Source: Porphyromonadaceae bacterium UBA3318
GTDB lineage: Bacteria; Bacteroidota; Bacteroidia; Bacteroidales; Muribaculaceae
Length of the DNA stretch: 21,397 nt
NCBI GenBank assembly: GCA_002361235.1
Contig: DESI01000003.1
Location: 16,230-37,626, forward strand
Reading direction: 5' to 3'
Each line of letters begins with the position of its first letter. Position 1 is the first letter of the stretch. The notes below the pieces were generated by a model. The model saw only the letters and a list, made by a program, of their open reading frames with translations, was not told the DNA's origin and ran no database searches. The translations under genes were made by a program, and so were the position numbers. Shown in pieces: positions 1 to 7,307 of this stretch.

Positions 1-1179
1 GCCGTCGGCGATGCGCTGCATGTCTTCCTCCGAGATGTCGCGGTCGGTCCAAACGTGATATATCTTCTTCTTGACGAACTTGGGGTGTGTCAGCTTGGAG
101 GCCAGGTCGCCGTCGTTGGTGAGCAGCAGCACGCCGGTGGTGTTGCGGTCCAGGCGTCCCACGGGATAGATGCGCTCGGCGCAGGCGTTGCGCACCAGGT
201 CAAGCACGGTGGTACGGCCGTTGGGATCGTCGCTCGTGGTGACGCAGTCCTTGGGTTTGTTCAGAAGTATGTAGCATTTGCGCTCGGGCGTAACTACCTT
301 GTCGTCGTATTCCACCACGTCGTTGCGCTTGATCTTGGTGCCGAGTTCGGTCACGACCTGACCGTTCACCTTGACCTTGCCTGCGGTGATGTATTCGTCG
401 GCCTCGCGGCGCGAGCACAGGCCTGCGTTGGCCATATATTTGTTCAGACGGATCTCCGAGTTCGGATCGATGTCCTCCAGCACGTAGTCTATCTGCTTGG
501 GACGCGGTGTGAACTGGCGTTTCTGGAATCCGCCCTGGTTGTTTCTCTGGAATCCGCCCTGACGGTTCTGGAATCCGCCCTGGTTGCGCTGGTAACCGCC
601 CTGACGGTTCTGGTAGCCGCCCTGGTTGTTGCGCTGCTGGAAGCCTCCCTGGTTGTTACGCTGCTGGTAACCTCCCTGGTTGTTGCGCTGCTGATAGCCG
701 TTCTGGCCGTTGCGCTGCTGGAAGCCACCCTGGTTGTTGCGCTGCTGATAGCCGTTCTGGCCGTTGCGCTGCTGATAGTTGCCCGGGTTGTTACGCTGCT
801 GGTAACCACCCTGGTTGTTGCGCTGCTGATAGCCGTTCTGACCGTTGTGCTGCTGGTAGTTGCCCTGGTTGTTACGCTGCTGGTAACCGCCCTGGTTGTT
901 GCGCTGCTGATAGCCGTTCTGCTGACGGTTCTGATAACCGCCCTGCTGGTAGCTGCTCTGCTGCGGACGCTGCTGATAGCCGTAAGGACGTTGCTGATAG
1001 GGGCGGGCAGGACGTTCGCTTGTCTGGCCTTCGGTTGCGCCTGTAGCACTGTGAGTGTTGTGTGACGGGTAATTTACTTTTTCATAGTGCGGACCGTCAT
1101 TGTTCTGGGCGTAATCATTAGCAATGCTTGCTCCGGGCTCTCCGATACGAGGCCGTTTAGGTTTTTTCGTTTCTTCCAT
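1..1179 (-). CDS. rluB: 23S rRNA pseudouridine synthase, RsuA/RluB family, with long repeat-rich N-terminal extension (partial)
   Basis: This enzyme isomerises a uridine in ribosomal RNA to pseudouridine; the RsuA/RluB/E/F family is clear, while the exact RluB target site is inferred. The reading frame runs without a stop from ATG at 1179 to the window edge (393 codons), so the C-terminus is missing. Residues 1-60 are polar. About 61-219 is a low-complexity domain of Tyr/Phe-Gln-Gln-Arg-Asn-Asn-Gln-Gly-Gly units. About 240-300 is an S4 RNA-binding domain (RLNKYMANAGLCSRREAD). The synthase domain follows, with the catalytic motif GRLDRNTTG; the Asp is residue 344. The gene has its own promoter at 1329-1360, about 150 bases upstream. 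Disordered basic extensions are common on Bacteroidetes RNA-binding proteins, but this one is long and very regular. Confidence 0.93.
   Translation of the reverse strand, partial: MEETKKPKRPRIGEPGASIANDYAQNNDGPHYEKVNYPSHNTHSATGATEGQTSERPARPYQQRPYGYQQRPQQSSYQQGGYQNRQQNGYQQRNNQGGYQQRNNQGNYQQHNGQNGYQQRNNQGGYQQRNNPGNYQQRNGQNGYQQRNNQGGFQQRNGQNGYQQRNNQGGYQQRNNQGGFQQRNNQGGYQNRQGGYQRNQGGFQNRQGGFQRNNQGGFQKRQFTPRPKQIDYVLEDIDPNSEIRLNKYMANAGLCSRREADEYITAGKVKVNGQVVTELGTKIKRNDVVEYDDKVVTPERKCYILLNKPKDCVTTSDDPNGRTTVLDLVRNACAERIYPVGRLDRNTTGVLLLTNDGDLASKLTHPKFVKKKIYHVWTDRDISEEDMQRIADG
616..912 (-). repeat. 27-bp coding tandem repeat, 11 copies of a 9-residue unit
   Basis: Eleven consecutive in-frame 27-bp units encode [YF]QQRNNQGG or the variant YQQRNGQNG, at residues 90-188 of the pseudouridine synthase. 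Shorter, irregular 5-9 residue relatives flank them, so the whole repetitive domain spans about 523-999. The unit mixes aromatic, arginine, glutamine, asparagine and glycine residues, as in low-complexity RNA-binding or condensate-forming domains. Near-identical units at the DNA level imply recent expansion or copy-number variation. Confidence 0.93.
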
Positions 1180-1328
1180 AATCAGTTTTTCGCAGGGATC
1201 TCCAGACATCGCTGCCAGATCGTCCCCGGTTGTTTTTTGGTTTTGGTGGATAAGGTTTATTTATTATTTGAGCTCAAATATGTGGCTTTTCCTCTGTAGG
1301 TATAACAGATTTATATGCAAATCCGTTG

Positions 1329-1360
1329 CAAAGGTATGATATTTTCTTTAATATTGCAAA
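1329..1360 (-). promoter_or_regulatory. Bacteroidetes-type promoter of the pseudouridine synthase gene
   Basis: On the minus strand a -33 TTTG (1357-1360) is followed by 20 bases and a perfect -7 box TACCTTTG (1329-1336). Transcription would start near 1322, leaving a leader of about 140 nt before the ATG at 1179. The leader has no obvious riboswitch. Confidence 0.75.
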
Positions 1361-1478
1361 TAAGATTTTTCGGTATTTTGTCATAAATATCGGAAAATCA
1401 CAGAGATTATATGGAAAATGCTGATGTTTTGTGGACGGACATCAAACCTTGACTTCCATTCAAATCAAATATAAAAGA

Positions 1479-1513
1479 GAGGGTGTACCGGATCCTTGAT
1501 CTGATACACCCTC
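1479..1513 (-). terminator. Hairpin terminator after the type IX cargo gene
   Basis: A perfect 9-bp stem (GAGGGTGTA at 1479-1487 with TACACCCTC at 1505-1513) closes a 17-base loop. On the minus strand it is followed by a T-rich run (TCTTTTATATTT). It lies about 90 bases past the stop at 1602. The stem sequence recurs at 18457-18500. Confidence 0.7.
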
Positions 1514-1525
1514 GTAATTCTAAGA

Positions 1526-1589
1526 GGTATGTTGCCGTTGCGGTACGTTACCATGTAGGTACGTTACCGTGTCGGTATGTTACTCTTGC
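1526..1589. repeat. 16-bp tandem repeat, four copies
   Basis: Four adjoining 16-bp units begin at 1526, 1542, 1558 and 1574. Each begins GGTAYGTT. Copies 2 and 3 contain the interrupted palindrome GGTA-CGT-TACC, and copies 1 and 4 are degenerate versions. The array sits between the stop codon of the large exported protein (1602) and its terminator hairpin, so it should be transcribed as 3' UTR. It does not code. Confidence 0.85.
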
Positions 1590-1601
1590 AACTGCCGGAG
1601 T

Positions 1602-4508
1602 TTATTTCACTGCGAGTTTGGCAGTAGAGTTGCCGCACTTCACGAGATATATGCCTGCGGCCACGTCGATGCGTCCGTCGCCGATGGAGCTTGTCACAAG
1701 TCGACCGTCCATGGAATATACATTCGCAACCGATTCGCCGGCACCGGCCACCACTATGGCTCCGGGTGCAGTGGTGAATCTTACGTCGTTCGACTCGACG
1801 GCTGCGATGCCCGAGGATTTGTCCTCGACATTGAGGTCATCTATTCTGATTAAAGTATTGGGCTGTGTGCCTGTCGCATAGAAGCCGAGCTGTATCTTCT
1901 TGCCCTTGAATGCGGAAAGATCCACCTCCGACAGTTTCCATCCGGCAGTTTCGGCACCATCGACCGTAAACGTCTTGACGCTCTTGAAGTCGTCGCCCGA
2001 TTCAACCTGCACGTCGATCGTGCCGATGGAATTGCCGGCGGGATGGTAAACCTGGAATCCGAGCACGGGCTCCACAGCCGTGCGCAGGTCAATCTTACCC
2101 GTGACCATGATGGCCGCGTCGCCTGCTGTTTCGGCCGACATGCCGGCAAATGCCTGATCGCCGTCCGGAGCCGTTATATTGCCGTCGGCCTCGGAGTATA
2201 TGCCCCAGAAGCCTTTGCCGGCCATCGTATAGACAGCAAGCATCGGCGATTCGCCGCCGAATCCTTCCGTCCAGGGAAGCGTATATGCTTTTCCAAGGGC
2301 GATGTCGCGTGTCTGCGAGCCGTTGGAATATCCACCGGTGGTGTGCGCGAAGATGCCGTAGCATTTGAACTGCTGGGGCTCGCCCTCGGCAACAGCCTGG
2401 AATACATAGCTTGTGCCCTTCACACCCTGAGCCACTGTCTTCTGAGCGATGCCCTCGCCGTCAAAGTACAGCTCGTTGATCATATAGTCGATGTTGTCAG
2501 GATTGATGGGCTTTCCGTTTTCGTCGGTTTCGGGAGCCTTCCAGGTCAGTTTGACTTCACCCTCGTTTTCCGTCTCCCATCCCTTGACCTCGGTGGGGAA
2601 AGAAGCCTTAGGCACGCCGATAAATGCGGTAAGTGAGGTTTCCATGCCTGCGCCGGCGTTGTTGTAGGCCAAAGCAGAATAGGTATAATCGGCTGCGATG
2701 GTAACCTCGTCTTTATATTCGATCTTTGCGCCGGGAGCGGGGTTTGCTATTGTATTGATAACCGTGCCGTTACGCTTTATCTCGATTTTTTCAATCGCGT
2801 CAATTGCGTTGCCCGCACTGTCCTTGGAAGGCGCGTTCATCGTGATGACGGCCACGAGCGGGTCATTGTAATTGCAGTCTACTTTGAAATCGTCTACAGC
2901 GGCCGGCACATTGGATTCAATGGGAGCCGATACCGAGAGGTTGTCCACGTGGAGATAGAAACCGTCAGCCTTGGTCGTGGCGTGTACGCCTATGTTCCAG
3001 TCGCCGCCGGTGTCGGGAGTAAGATAACCGTAGAAGTCGCCTTCGCCTGTGCTTCCGTCTTTAAGTAATGTCTCGGGAATAACCGTCATGGTCATCTTGT
3101 CGGGTTCGGCGGCCGTGCCGGCCTTTACCTCGAATGTCTCGCTCCAGAATCCGTAGGGACGCGCGTGCAGACTCACGCGATAGGTCTTGCCGGCTTCGAG
3201 TCGGAGCGCCGGCGAAATCAGCCAGTCATCCGTGTCGGTGCCGGTCATCACGCGGGCCTCCTCGGTATATCCGCTTTCATTCTTAAGGTATTCGGATTGC
3301 GCCCAGTGCCATTTCCCGTACGGTGTGCCGTTTTCGCTGTCACCGTCGCCATCGATAATGGTGAATTCATTCAGGGAATCCGCCGTATCGAATGTCTCGA
3401 GCCAGGGTACATTCTTGCCGGTCGAAGGTACGTATGCCGAATCAAGGATGTATGTGCCGTTAATCTCGGGAGATACGAAATCCTTGCCGTCAAGTTCGAA
3501 GCAGTTGGCACCTATATAAAACTCATATTTGCCATCGGCCAGCCCGTCAGGGAATACGGCCTTGAACGAGGGATGTGCCGCACCATCCACCGCGTCGATT
3601 GAGACGGCGGCGGTTTCAGTGCCTCCTTCGTTGGTCAGGATTACTCTTGAAGGATTAAGGAACATGGCTTTCTCCGCAGTGTCCGCGTTGTCGAATGTCA
3701 CCACTACTTCCTTCAGACCGGCAACGGTGCTGCCCGATGCCGGGGTCAGGGAATAAGTGTAGGTCTTCGGCTTCTTGTACGTTACAGAATAATCCATTGC
3801 CGGAGAGGCGATGCCGTCGATGCTGAAGGCCCCCTTGTCGGCATGGAATGTCACTGTCCCTCCGTCCGGAGCAAGTGATTTGGACACCTGCAGGCGCAGG
3901 CCGGTGCCGGATGCCGAGAGACGGTAACCTTCTTCTTCCGAAGTATTGGACACAGCCGTCAGAGTATTGTCGTTGAGCTTCACTTCAATTTTGGCACCGG
4001 CTACTGCTGTGTTCAGTTCCACTTTCGTTGCATCGGTGAAGGTAAAGTTAATGTCGAAATCGCCATATTGGGGAATATCCTTTTCCGTGCCGGCTGGAGG
4101 ATAAGCGGTCCATTTATAGTCTATGTCGTCGGAGACGTTATAGACTGTCGTGATCAACGGACTTTGCTGTCCATCGTGAGTGAAGGCTCCGGAAGGAATC
4201 AGCAATGTCCAGGCTCCGGGTTCGGTAACCTTGTCGAATGTGAATGTCCAGTATGAACCGAAACCGCTCACATCCGTACATTTCTTCGACTGCGTTCCCT
4301 TGGAAATAATCACCTCATCCTTGGAGCCGGTATTAAACTCGGTAAGGTAATTTCCATTGGGGAAATTTACCTGCACTTTTGAAACTGAAGCCACAGGCTT
4401 TGACGGGTCGGGAGTGAAGACGGGACCGTCAAACGGAGTTTCAGCTTTCGCGCCGGGCAGCGTAACAGCGAGGAGTGCTGCGGCGACGGCAAAATTAGAA
4501 ATTCTCAT
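1602..4508 (-). CDS. Large secreted protein with choice-of-anchor J domains and type IX sorting domain
   Basis: The predicted product (968 residues) is exported, probably to the cell surface or medium. I start it at 4508 because MRISNFAVAAALLAVTLPGAKA is then a clean signal peptide; an in-frame ATG at 4538 adds ten residues before it. Two cleaved-adhesin/choice-of-anchor J jelly-roll regions are visible at about 368-540 (PWLETFD, DDWLISPAL, FYLHVDNLSV) and about 745-895 (LPWTEGFG, LIRIDDLNV). Fibronectin-like segments lie between them (about 540-735). The last ~65 residues (VYSMDGRLV, AAGIYLVKCGNS, TAKLAVK) match the type IX secretion C-terminal sorting domain. No catalytic motif is visible, so adhesion or ligand binding is only a guess. 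It has its own promoter and terminator and looks monocistronic. Confidence 0.9.
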   Translation of the reverse strand: MRISNFAVAAALLAVTLPGAKAETPFDGPVFTPDPSKPVASVSKVQVNFPNGNYLTEFNTGSKDEVIISKGTQSKKCTDVSGFGSYWTFTFDKVTEPGAWTLLIPSGAFTHDGQQSPLITTVYNVSDDIDYKWTAYPPAGTEKDIPQYGDFDINFTFTDATKVELNTAVAGAKIEVKLNDNTLTAVSNTSEEEGYRLSASGTGLRLQVSKSLAPDGGTVTFHADKGAFSIDGIASPAMDYSVTYKKPKTYTYSLTPASGSTVAGLKEVVVTFDNADTAEKAMFLNPSRVILTNEGGTETAAVSIDAVDGAAHPSFKAVFPDGLADGKYEFYIGANCFELDGKDFVSPEINGTYILDSAYVPSTGKNVPWLETFDTADSLNEFTIIDGDGDSENGTPYGKWHWAQSEYLKNESGYTEEARVMTGTDTDDWLISPALRLEAGKTYRVSLHARPYGFWSETFEVKAGTAAEPDKMTMTVIPETLLKDGSTGEGDFYGYLTPDTGGDWNIGVHATTKADGFYLHVDNLSVSAPIESNVPAAVDDFKVDCNYNDPLVAVITMNAPSKDSAGNAIDAIEKIEIKRNGTVINTIANPAPGAKIEYKDEVTIAADYTYSALAYNNAGAGMETSLTAFIGVPKASFPTEVKGWETENEGEVKLTWKAPETDENGKPINPDNIDYMINELYFDGEGIAQKTVAQGVKGTSYVFQAVAEGEPQQFKCYGIFAHTTGGYSNGSQTRDIALGKAYTLPWTEGFGGESPMLAVYTMAGKGFWGIYSEADGNITAPDGDQAFAGMSAETAGDAAIMVTGKIDLRTAVEPVLGFQVYHPAGNSIGTIDVQVESGDDFKSVKTFTVDGAETAGWKLSEVDLSAFKGKKIQLGFYATGTQPNTLIRIDDLNVEDKSSGIAAVESNDVRFTTAPGAIVVAGAGESVANVYSMDGRLVTSSIGDGRIDVAAGIYLVKCGNSTAKLAVK

Positions 4509-4578
4509 GCTAAAAAAAGTTTGTGTTGTTTCATCCATCCTTGAGCCAGCATAATACTCAGGAAAATCTTATCGGTGT

Positions 4579-4611
4579 CAAATTTAGTGAAAAAATCCGG
4601 CAATATGCAAA
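4579..4611 (-). promoter_or_regulatory. Promoter of the type IX cargo gene
   Basis: Minus-strand TTTG (4608-4611), 21-base spacer, perfect TAAATTTG (4579-4586). The start would be near 4572, giving a leader of about 65 nt to the ATG at 4508. Confidence 0.75.
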
Positions 4612-4645
4612 TAATAAAGTAATAAATAAAGATTTTTGTCAATAT

Positions 4646-4726
4646 TCATTCAACTTCCACAATCCATTCGGCAATGGAGCGGATGGTGTCCTCGAAGTTT
4701 ACACCGACCTTTACGATTTTGCGCCC
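4646..4726 (-). pseudogene. C-terminal remnant of the DUF1703-type ATPase
   Basis: In a different frame from the ATPase that ends at 4711, the minus strand encodes GRKIVKVGVNFEDTIRSIAE, then WIVEVE and a stop at 4646-4648. This matches the usual last ~25 residues of full-length AAA-ATPase/DUF1703 proteins (pattern GRK-[IL]-x-K-[IV]-GVNF...). It lies immediately past, and overlaps, the premature stop. The sequence between ATPase core and this tail, normally the PD-(D/E)XK nuclease domain, is missing. The simplest reading is an internal deletion that also shifted the frame. Confidence 0.75.
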
Positions 4727-5853
4727 GTAAGCATGTCAAGAAAACTCTGCTCCACATCCTCGTTGGGATAGTCGAGCTGAACAGTACGGAACCGACGGTC
4801 ATAGCTTCGGATGGTCAGATATCCGATCTGATATAAAAACGGAATGACATCTTTCTGGTCAAATGGGGAATCCATCAGATTGTCAAGTCTGATATTGGTA
4901 TGTTCCAGGTCGCGCAAGTCTATCTGCATGTCGCGTATCATCTTGACTAAGAATGTGGGTGTACCGGTTGAGAACCAGTATGACCCAATGTAACCGCTTG
5001 ACAGCGCGCTCAGCAGGCTGAAGGGGTTGTACATGTCGGGCGATGTCGGCGAGAAATGATAGCCGTCGTAGTTCTTCTTCAGCTGCTCGTACGCCTCGTC
5101 GACCGACATTTCGTTCCTGTCGGCCAATTCGTGGACCCCTGCATCGAAATTGTCGCGGATTTCCTCGATGGTCATGCCGCATATCGCGCTGTATTCCTCG
5201 GAAAGTGATATATCCTGAAGATTGTTCAGGTCGCTGAATATGCTCAGCTTGCCGAACCGGGACACTCCTGTAAGCATCGCGAACTCGATGTATTGGTCGC
5301 AGTTCTTGAGATTACCGTAGAATGCCTTGAGTTGTGATCGATAAATATCTTGCAGTTCCTTATTTCCTGCGGTGTCAAGAAGTGGCTTGTCGTACTCGTC
5401 GATAAGTATCACCACTTTTTGTCCGGTCACAGCGTATGCCTGTTTTATGAAATATCTGAACCGTTCCGAATGAGAGGCTGTCCGCAATTCAGATCCGTAA
5501 AGTTTTTCCCATTCATTGAAGTCATAACCGAATTTCTCCAACAGACTGTCCGGTCTGATGTATTCATGTGCGTTGAAGGCGATATGCAGCACCGGATGCG
5601 GCTGCCAGTCGTGTTCGCAGCGGCTTATGGCCAGACCCTCGAACAGATCGCGTCGTCCCTGATAGTACGCTTCGATGGTAGACAACAGCAAAGACTTGCC
5701 GAACCGGCGGGGACGGCTCAGAAAATAATACTTACCTCTTGTTATGAGTTTTTCGATATACTCGGATTTGTCGACATACGTGTAACCATTTTCGCGAAGA
5801 CTCGTGAAATTCTGGACGCCGATGGGATATTTCTCTGCCATTGCCATAACCAT
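4711..5853 (-). CDS. AAA-type ATPase of the DUF1703 family, lacking its C-terminal nuclease domain
   Basis: The protein (380 residues) has the N-terminal ATPase region of a family very abundant in gut Bacteroidales. The Walker A-like motif is SRPRRFGKS (residues 46-54), the Walker B region VVILIDEYDKP (147-157), followed by the typical TGVSRFGKLSIFSDLNNLQDIS stretch, cited in two parts as TGVSRFGKLS and IFSDLNNLQD. Full-length relatives are about 500-580 residues and end in a PD-(D/E)XK nuclease. Here the protein stops soon after DYPNEDVEQSFLDMLTG, and the family's tail survives in another frame at 4646-4726. ATG codons at 5853, 5847 and 5841 are all possible starts; MAEKYPIGVQNF (5841) best fits relatives. 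The cellular role is unknown, with DNA- or mobile-element-linked functions suggested for the family. Confidence 0.85.
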   Translation of the reverse strand: MVMAMAEKYPIGVQNFTSLRENGYTYVDKSEYIEKLITRGKYYFLSRPRRFGKSLLLSTIEAYYQGRRDLFEGLAISRCEHDWQPHPVLHIAFNAHEYIRPDSLLEKFGYDFNEWEKLYGSELRTASHSERFRYFIKQAYAVTGQKVVILIDEYDKPLLDTAGNKELQDIYRSQLKAFYGNLKNCDQYIEFAMLTGVSRFGKLSIFSDLNNLQDISLSEEYSAICGMTIEEIRDNFDAGVHELADRNEMSVDEAYEQLKKNYDGYHFSPTSPDMYNPFSLLSALSSGYIGSYWFSTGTPTFLVKMIRDMQIDLRDLEHTNIRLDNLMDSPFDQKDVIPFLYQIGYLTIRSYDRRFRTVQLDYPNEDVEQSFLDMLTGAKS

Positions 5854-5870
5854 AACAATTATTTTCTTCG

Positions 5871-5901
5871 CTAAGTTACTAAAAACTCCGCGAATATCAA
5901 A
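5871..5901 (-). promoter_or_regulatory. Possible promoter of the truncated ATPase
   Basis: Minus-strand TTTG (5898-5901), 19 bases, then TAACTTAG (5871-5878), one mismatch from TAnnTTTG. It would give a very short leader (about 10-20 nt). Confidence 0.4.
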
Positions 5902-5931
5902 ACTGAAGGCATTGTCTCAGTTGAGTCTGAC

Positions 5932-6456
5932 TCAATAGGGTGTGCCGGCCGGATGATTGCCGAATACGCGAAGGTATTCCTGTTCGAAATTTGGAGTGAG
6001 GATCCCCTTGCCGATTGCGGCGAGTATTTCCTCTCGGGTCCAGAATCTGCCGCCGTCGAGTTCGTCGGAGGGCCGGGGCGTGAGGTCGGTGACCGTGCGG
6101 AACACGTTGACATATTCCCTCTCGCGGGTGGATTCAAATACGTACGACACCAGGTGCTCCGCCTCGAATCCCTGCAGGCCGAGTTCTTCGCGAGCCTCGC
6201 GTCTCAGCGCATCGTCTACGTTTTCGCCGTAATCCACATGGCCGCCTACGGCCGTGTCCCATTTGCCGGGCTGAATATCCTTCCAGTCGGGCCGGCGCTG
6301 CAGATATAGATTCCCCTTCCGGTCGAACACATGCAGATGTACCACCGGGTGCAACAACTTCGAGCCTCCGTGACATTCGCCACGCGTGGCTTGGCCTATC
6401 ACTGCCCCCGATTCATCCACCACCGGAAATATCTCCTCCGAATTATCCTTGTTCAT
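5932..6456 (-). CDS. NUDIX hydrolase
   Basis: A 174-residue cytoplasmic NUDIX protein that would hydrolyse a nucleoside-diphosphate-linked substrate using divalent metal. The Nudix box is intact: G72, E78, R86-E87, E90-E91 and G93 fit GX5EX7REUXEEXGU. The N-terminal layout (FPVVDESGAVIG, then HPVVHLHVF and LYLQRRPDWKD) resembles the isopentenyl-diphosphate isomerase-like branch seen in uncharacterised YfcD-type NUDIX proteins; the substrate cannot be told from sequence. It starts at 6456, divergent from the sigma factor gene with 98 bases between. I see no clean promoter upstream. A fragment resembling its Nudix box occurs about 1 kb away at 7128-7301. Confidence 0.9.
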   Translation of the reverse strand: MNKDNSEEIFPVVDESGAVIGQATRGECHGGSKLLHPVVHLHVFDRKGNLYLQRRPDWKDIQPGKWDTAVGGHVDYGENVDDALRREAREELGLQGFEAEHLVSYVFESTREREYVNVFRTVTDLTPRPSDELDGGRFWTREEILAAIGKGILTPNFEQEYLRVFGNHPAGTPY

Positions 6457-6495
6457 TATCGAAATCCAATTTATTCGCGAATTTACTAAAAAATC

Positions 6496-6527
6496 TTTCG
6501 ATCGGTGTAATAAAATCCTTTACTTTG
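6496..6527 (+). promoter_or_regulatory. Possible promoter of the ECF sigma gene
   Basis: Plus-strand TTTC (6496-6499), 20 bases, then TTACTTTG (6520-6527), each box one base from consensus. It lies 27 bases before the ATG at 6555 in the divergent spacer with the NUDIX gene. Confidence 0.4.
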
Positions 6528-6554
6528 CGACTAATGATGTAAAAGATTCAAAAA

Positions 6555-7079
6555 ATGGAGCTAAGTCATACGTCATATACCGATTCCCTGATTTTGCAAT
6601 GTCATGGAAAACTGATCAGGATGTTGCAGCGGCTGTCGGCACTGATTTTCGATTCCCGGAATCCGGCATACTACCAGGCAAAGATTGTTGCGGGATGCGG
6701 GTCAGATTATTCCAATAGGGGATTAAAAGCCGCCGGCGAGGCATATTTCATTGAACTGACCGAACGTTACGGCCAACTCGTCAACCGGATATGCCTCTCT
6801 TGTGCGGACAGCAGCGCTGATTTCGACGACCTGCGTCAGGATGTCTGGATATGTGTCTGGAAAAGTCTTGACGGATTCAGGGCGGATTCAAGCATCGACA
6901 CATGGATATATAGGGTGACGCTCAACACGTGTGTGTCATGTCTGAGCAAAAGGAAACGAAGCGTCCTTACCTCTCCGATTGACGGAATCTTCCCGGAGCC
7001 GGCCGATGACGTAGAATCTCAGGTAAATGACCAAATCATTCCGAACATTTCAGCAGTTTCACTCCGAACATTTCAGTAG
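6555..7079 (+). CDS. ECF RNA polymerase sigma factor, region 2 only (truncated)
   Basis: Residues about 62-135 are a recognisable sigma-70 region 2 (AYFIELTERYGQLVNRIC, then DFDDLRQDVWICVWKSLDGF and SSIDTWIYRVTLNTC), which in this family binds the -10 element and core RNA polymerase. Region 4, needed for -35 recognition, is absent. The frame enters a 23-bp tandem repeat at residue 163 and stops at a TAG created by a base difference in repeat copy 2. A complete ECF factor would need roughly 50-60 more residues after the linker. The first ~60 residues are an unusual extension without a recognised domain. No anti-sigma gene is adjacent. It is the only plus-strand gene. I infer a pseudogene; a short regulatory protein is less likely. 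Confidence 0.7.
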   Translation: MELSHTSYTDSLILQCHGKLIRMLQRLSALIFDSRNPAYYQAKIVAGCGSDYSNRGLKAAGEAYFIELTERYGQLVNRICLSCADSSADFDDLRQDVWICVWKSLDGFRADSSIDTWIYRVTLNTCVSCLSKRKRSVLTSPIDGIFPEPADDVESQVNDQIIPNISAVSLRTFQ

Positions 7080-7178
7080 TTTCGCTCCGAACATTTCAGC
7101 GGTTTCGCTCCGGACATTTCAGCGGTTTCACTCCGAACATTTCAGCGGTTTCACTCCGAACATTTCAGCGGTTTCACT
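7041..7178. repeat. 23-bp tandem repeat, six copies plus a partial seventh
   Basis: Units starting at 7041, 7064, 7087, 7110, 7133 and 7156 follow CCGAACATTTCAGCGGTTTCACT with one to three differences each; CCGGAC at 7179 begins a seventh. Because 23 is not a multiple of three, successive copies are read in different frames. The array ends the sigma factor frame on the plus strand and also supplies the last ~17 codons of a small minus-strand frame. Confidence 0.95.
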
Positions 7179-7301
7179 CCGGACTATATGCTCGACATTG
7201 GGAGTGAGGGCATCCTCCGCGTTTTCGCTGTAATCCACATGTCCTATCACCGCGACAGCGCATCGGACAAAGAACAAGACCATAATAGCTAAAGTTTTCA
7301 T
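7128..7301 (-). pseudogene. Small reading frame with NUDIX-like fragment
   Basis: A 57-codon frame starts MKTLAIMVLFFVRCAVAVIG, continues HVDYSENAEDALTPN, and ends in repeat-derived sequence (ETAEMFGVKPLKCSE). The segment AVIGHVDYSENAEDAL closely resembles the Nudix-box start of the gene at 5932-6456 (AVGGHVDYGENVDDAL), with 32 of 42 bases matching over the core by my hand count. LTPN also echoes that protein's ILTPNFEQ near its C-terminus. The start resembles a short signal peptide or membrane anchor. It has no visible promoter and lies just past a strong terminator, so expression is doubtful. I read it as a mosaic relic rather than a gene. Confidence 0.4.
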
Positions 7302-7307
7302 GCCTAA

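Noticed and set aside
55..1065. Long plus-strand frame rich in Val, Leu and Ala opposite the pseudouridine synthase
   Set aside because: It is the antisense reading of the 27-bp coding repeats; the minus strand carries S4 and synthase motifs.
5921..5935. Small hairpin TTGAGT/ACTCAA at the NUDIX stop codon
   Set aside because: Weak 6-bp stem without a T run; not enough to call a terminator.
7041..7178. CRISPR array
   Set aside because: Units are directly adjoining 23-bp copies with no spacers and no cas genes nearby.
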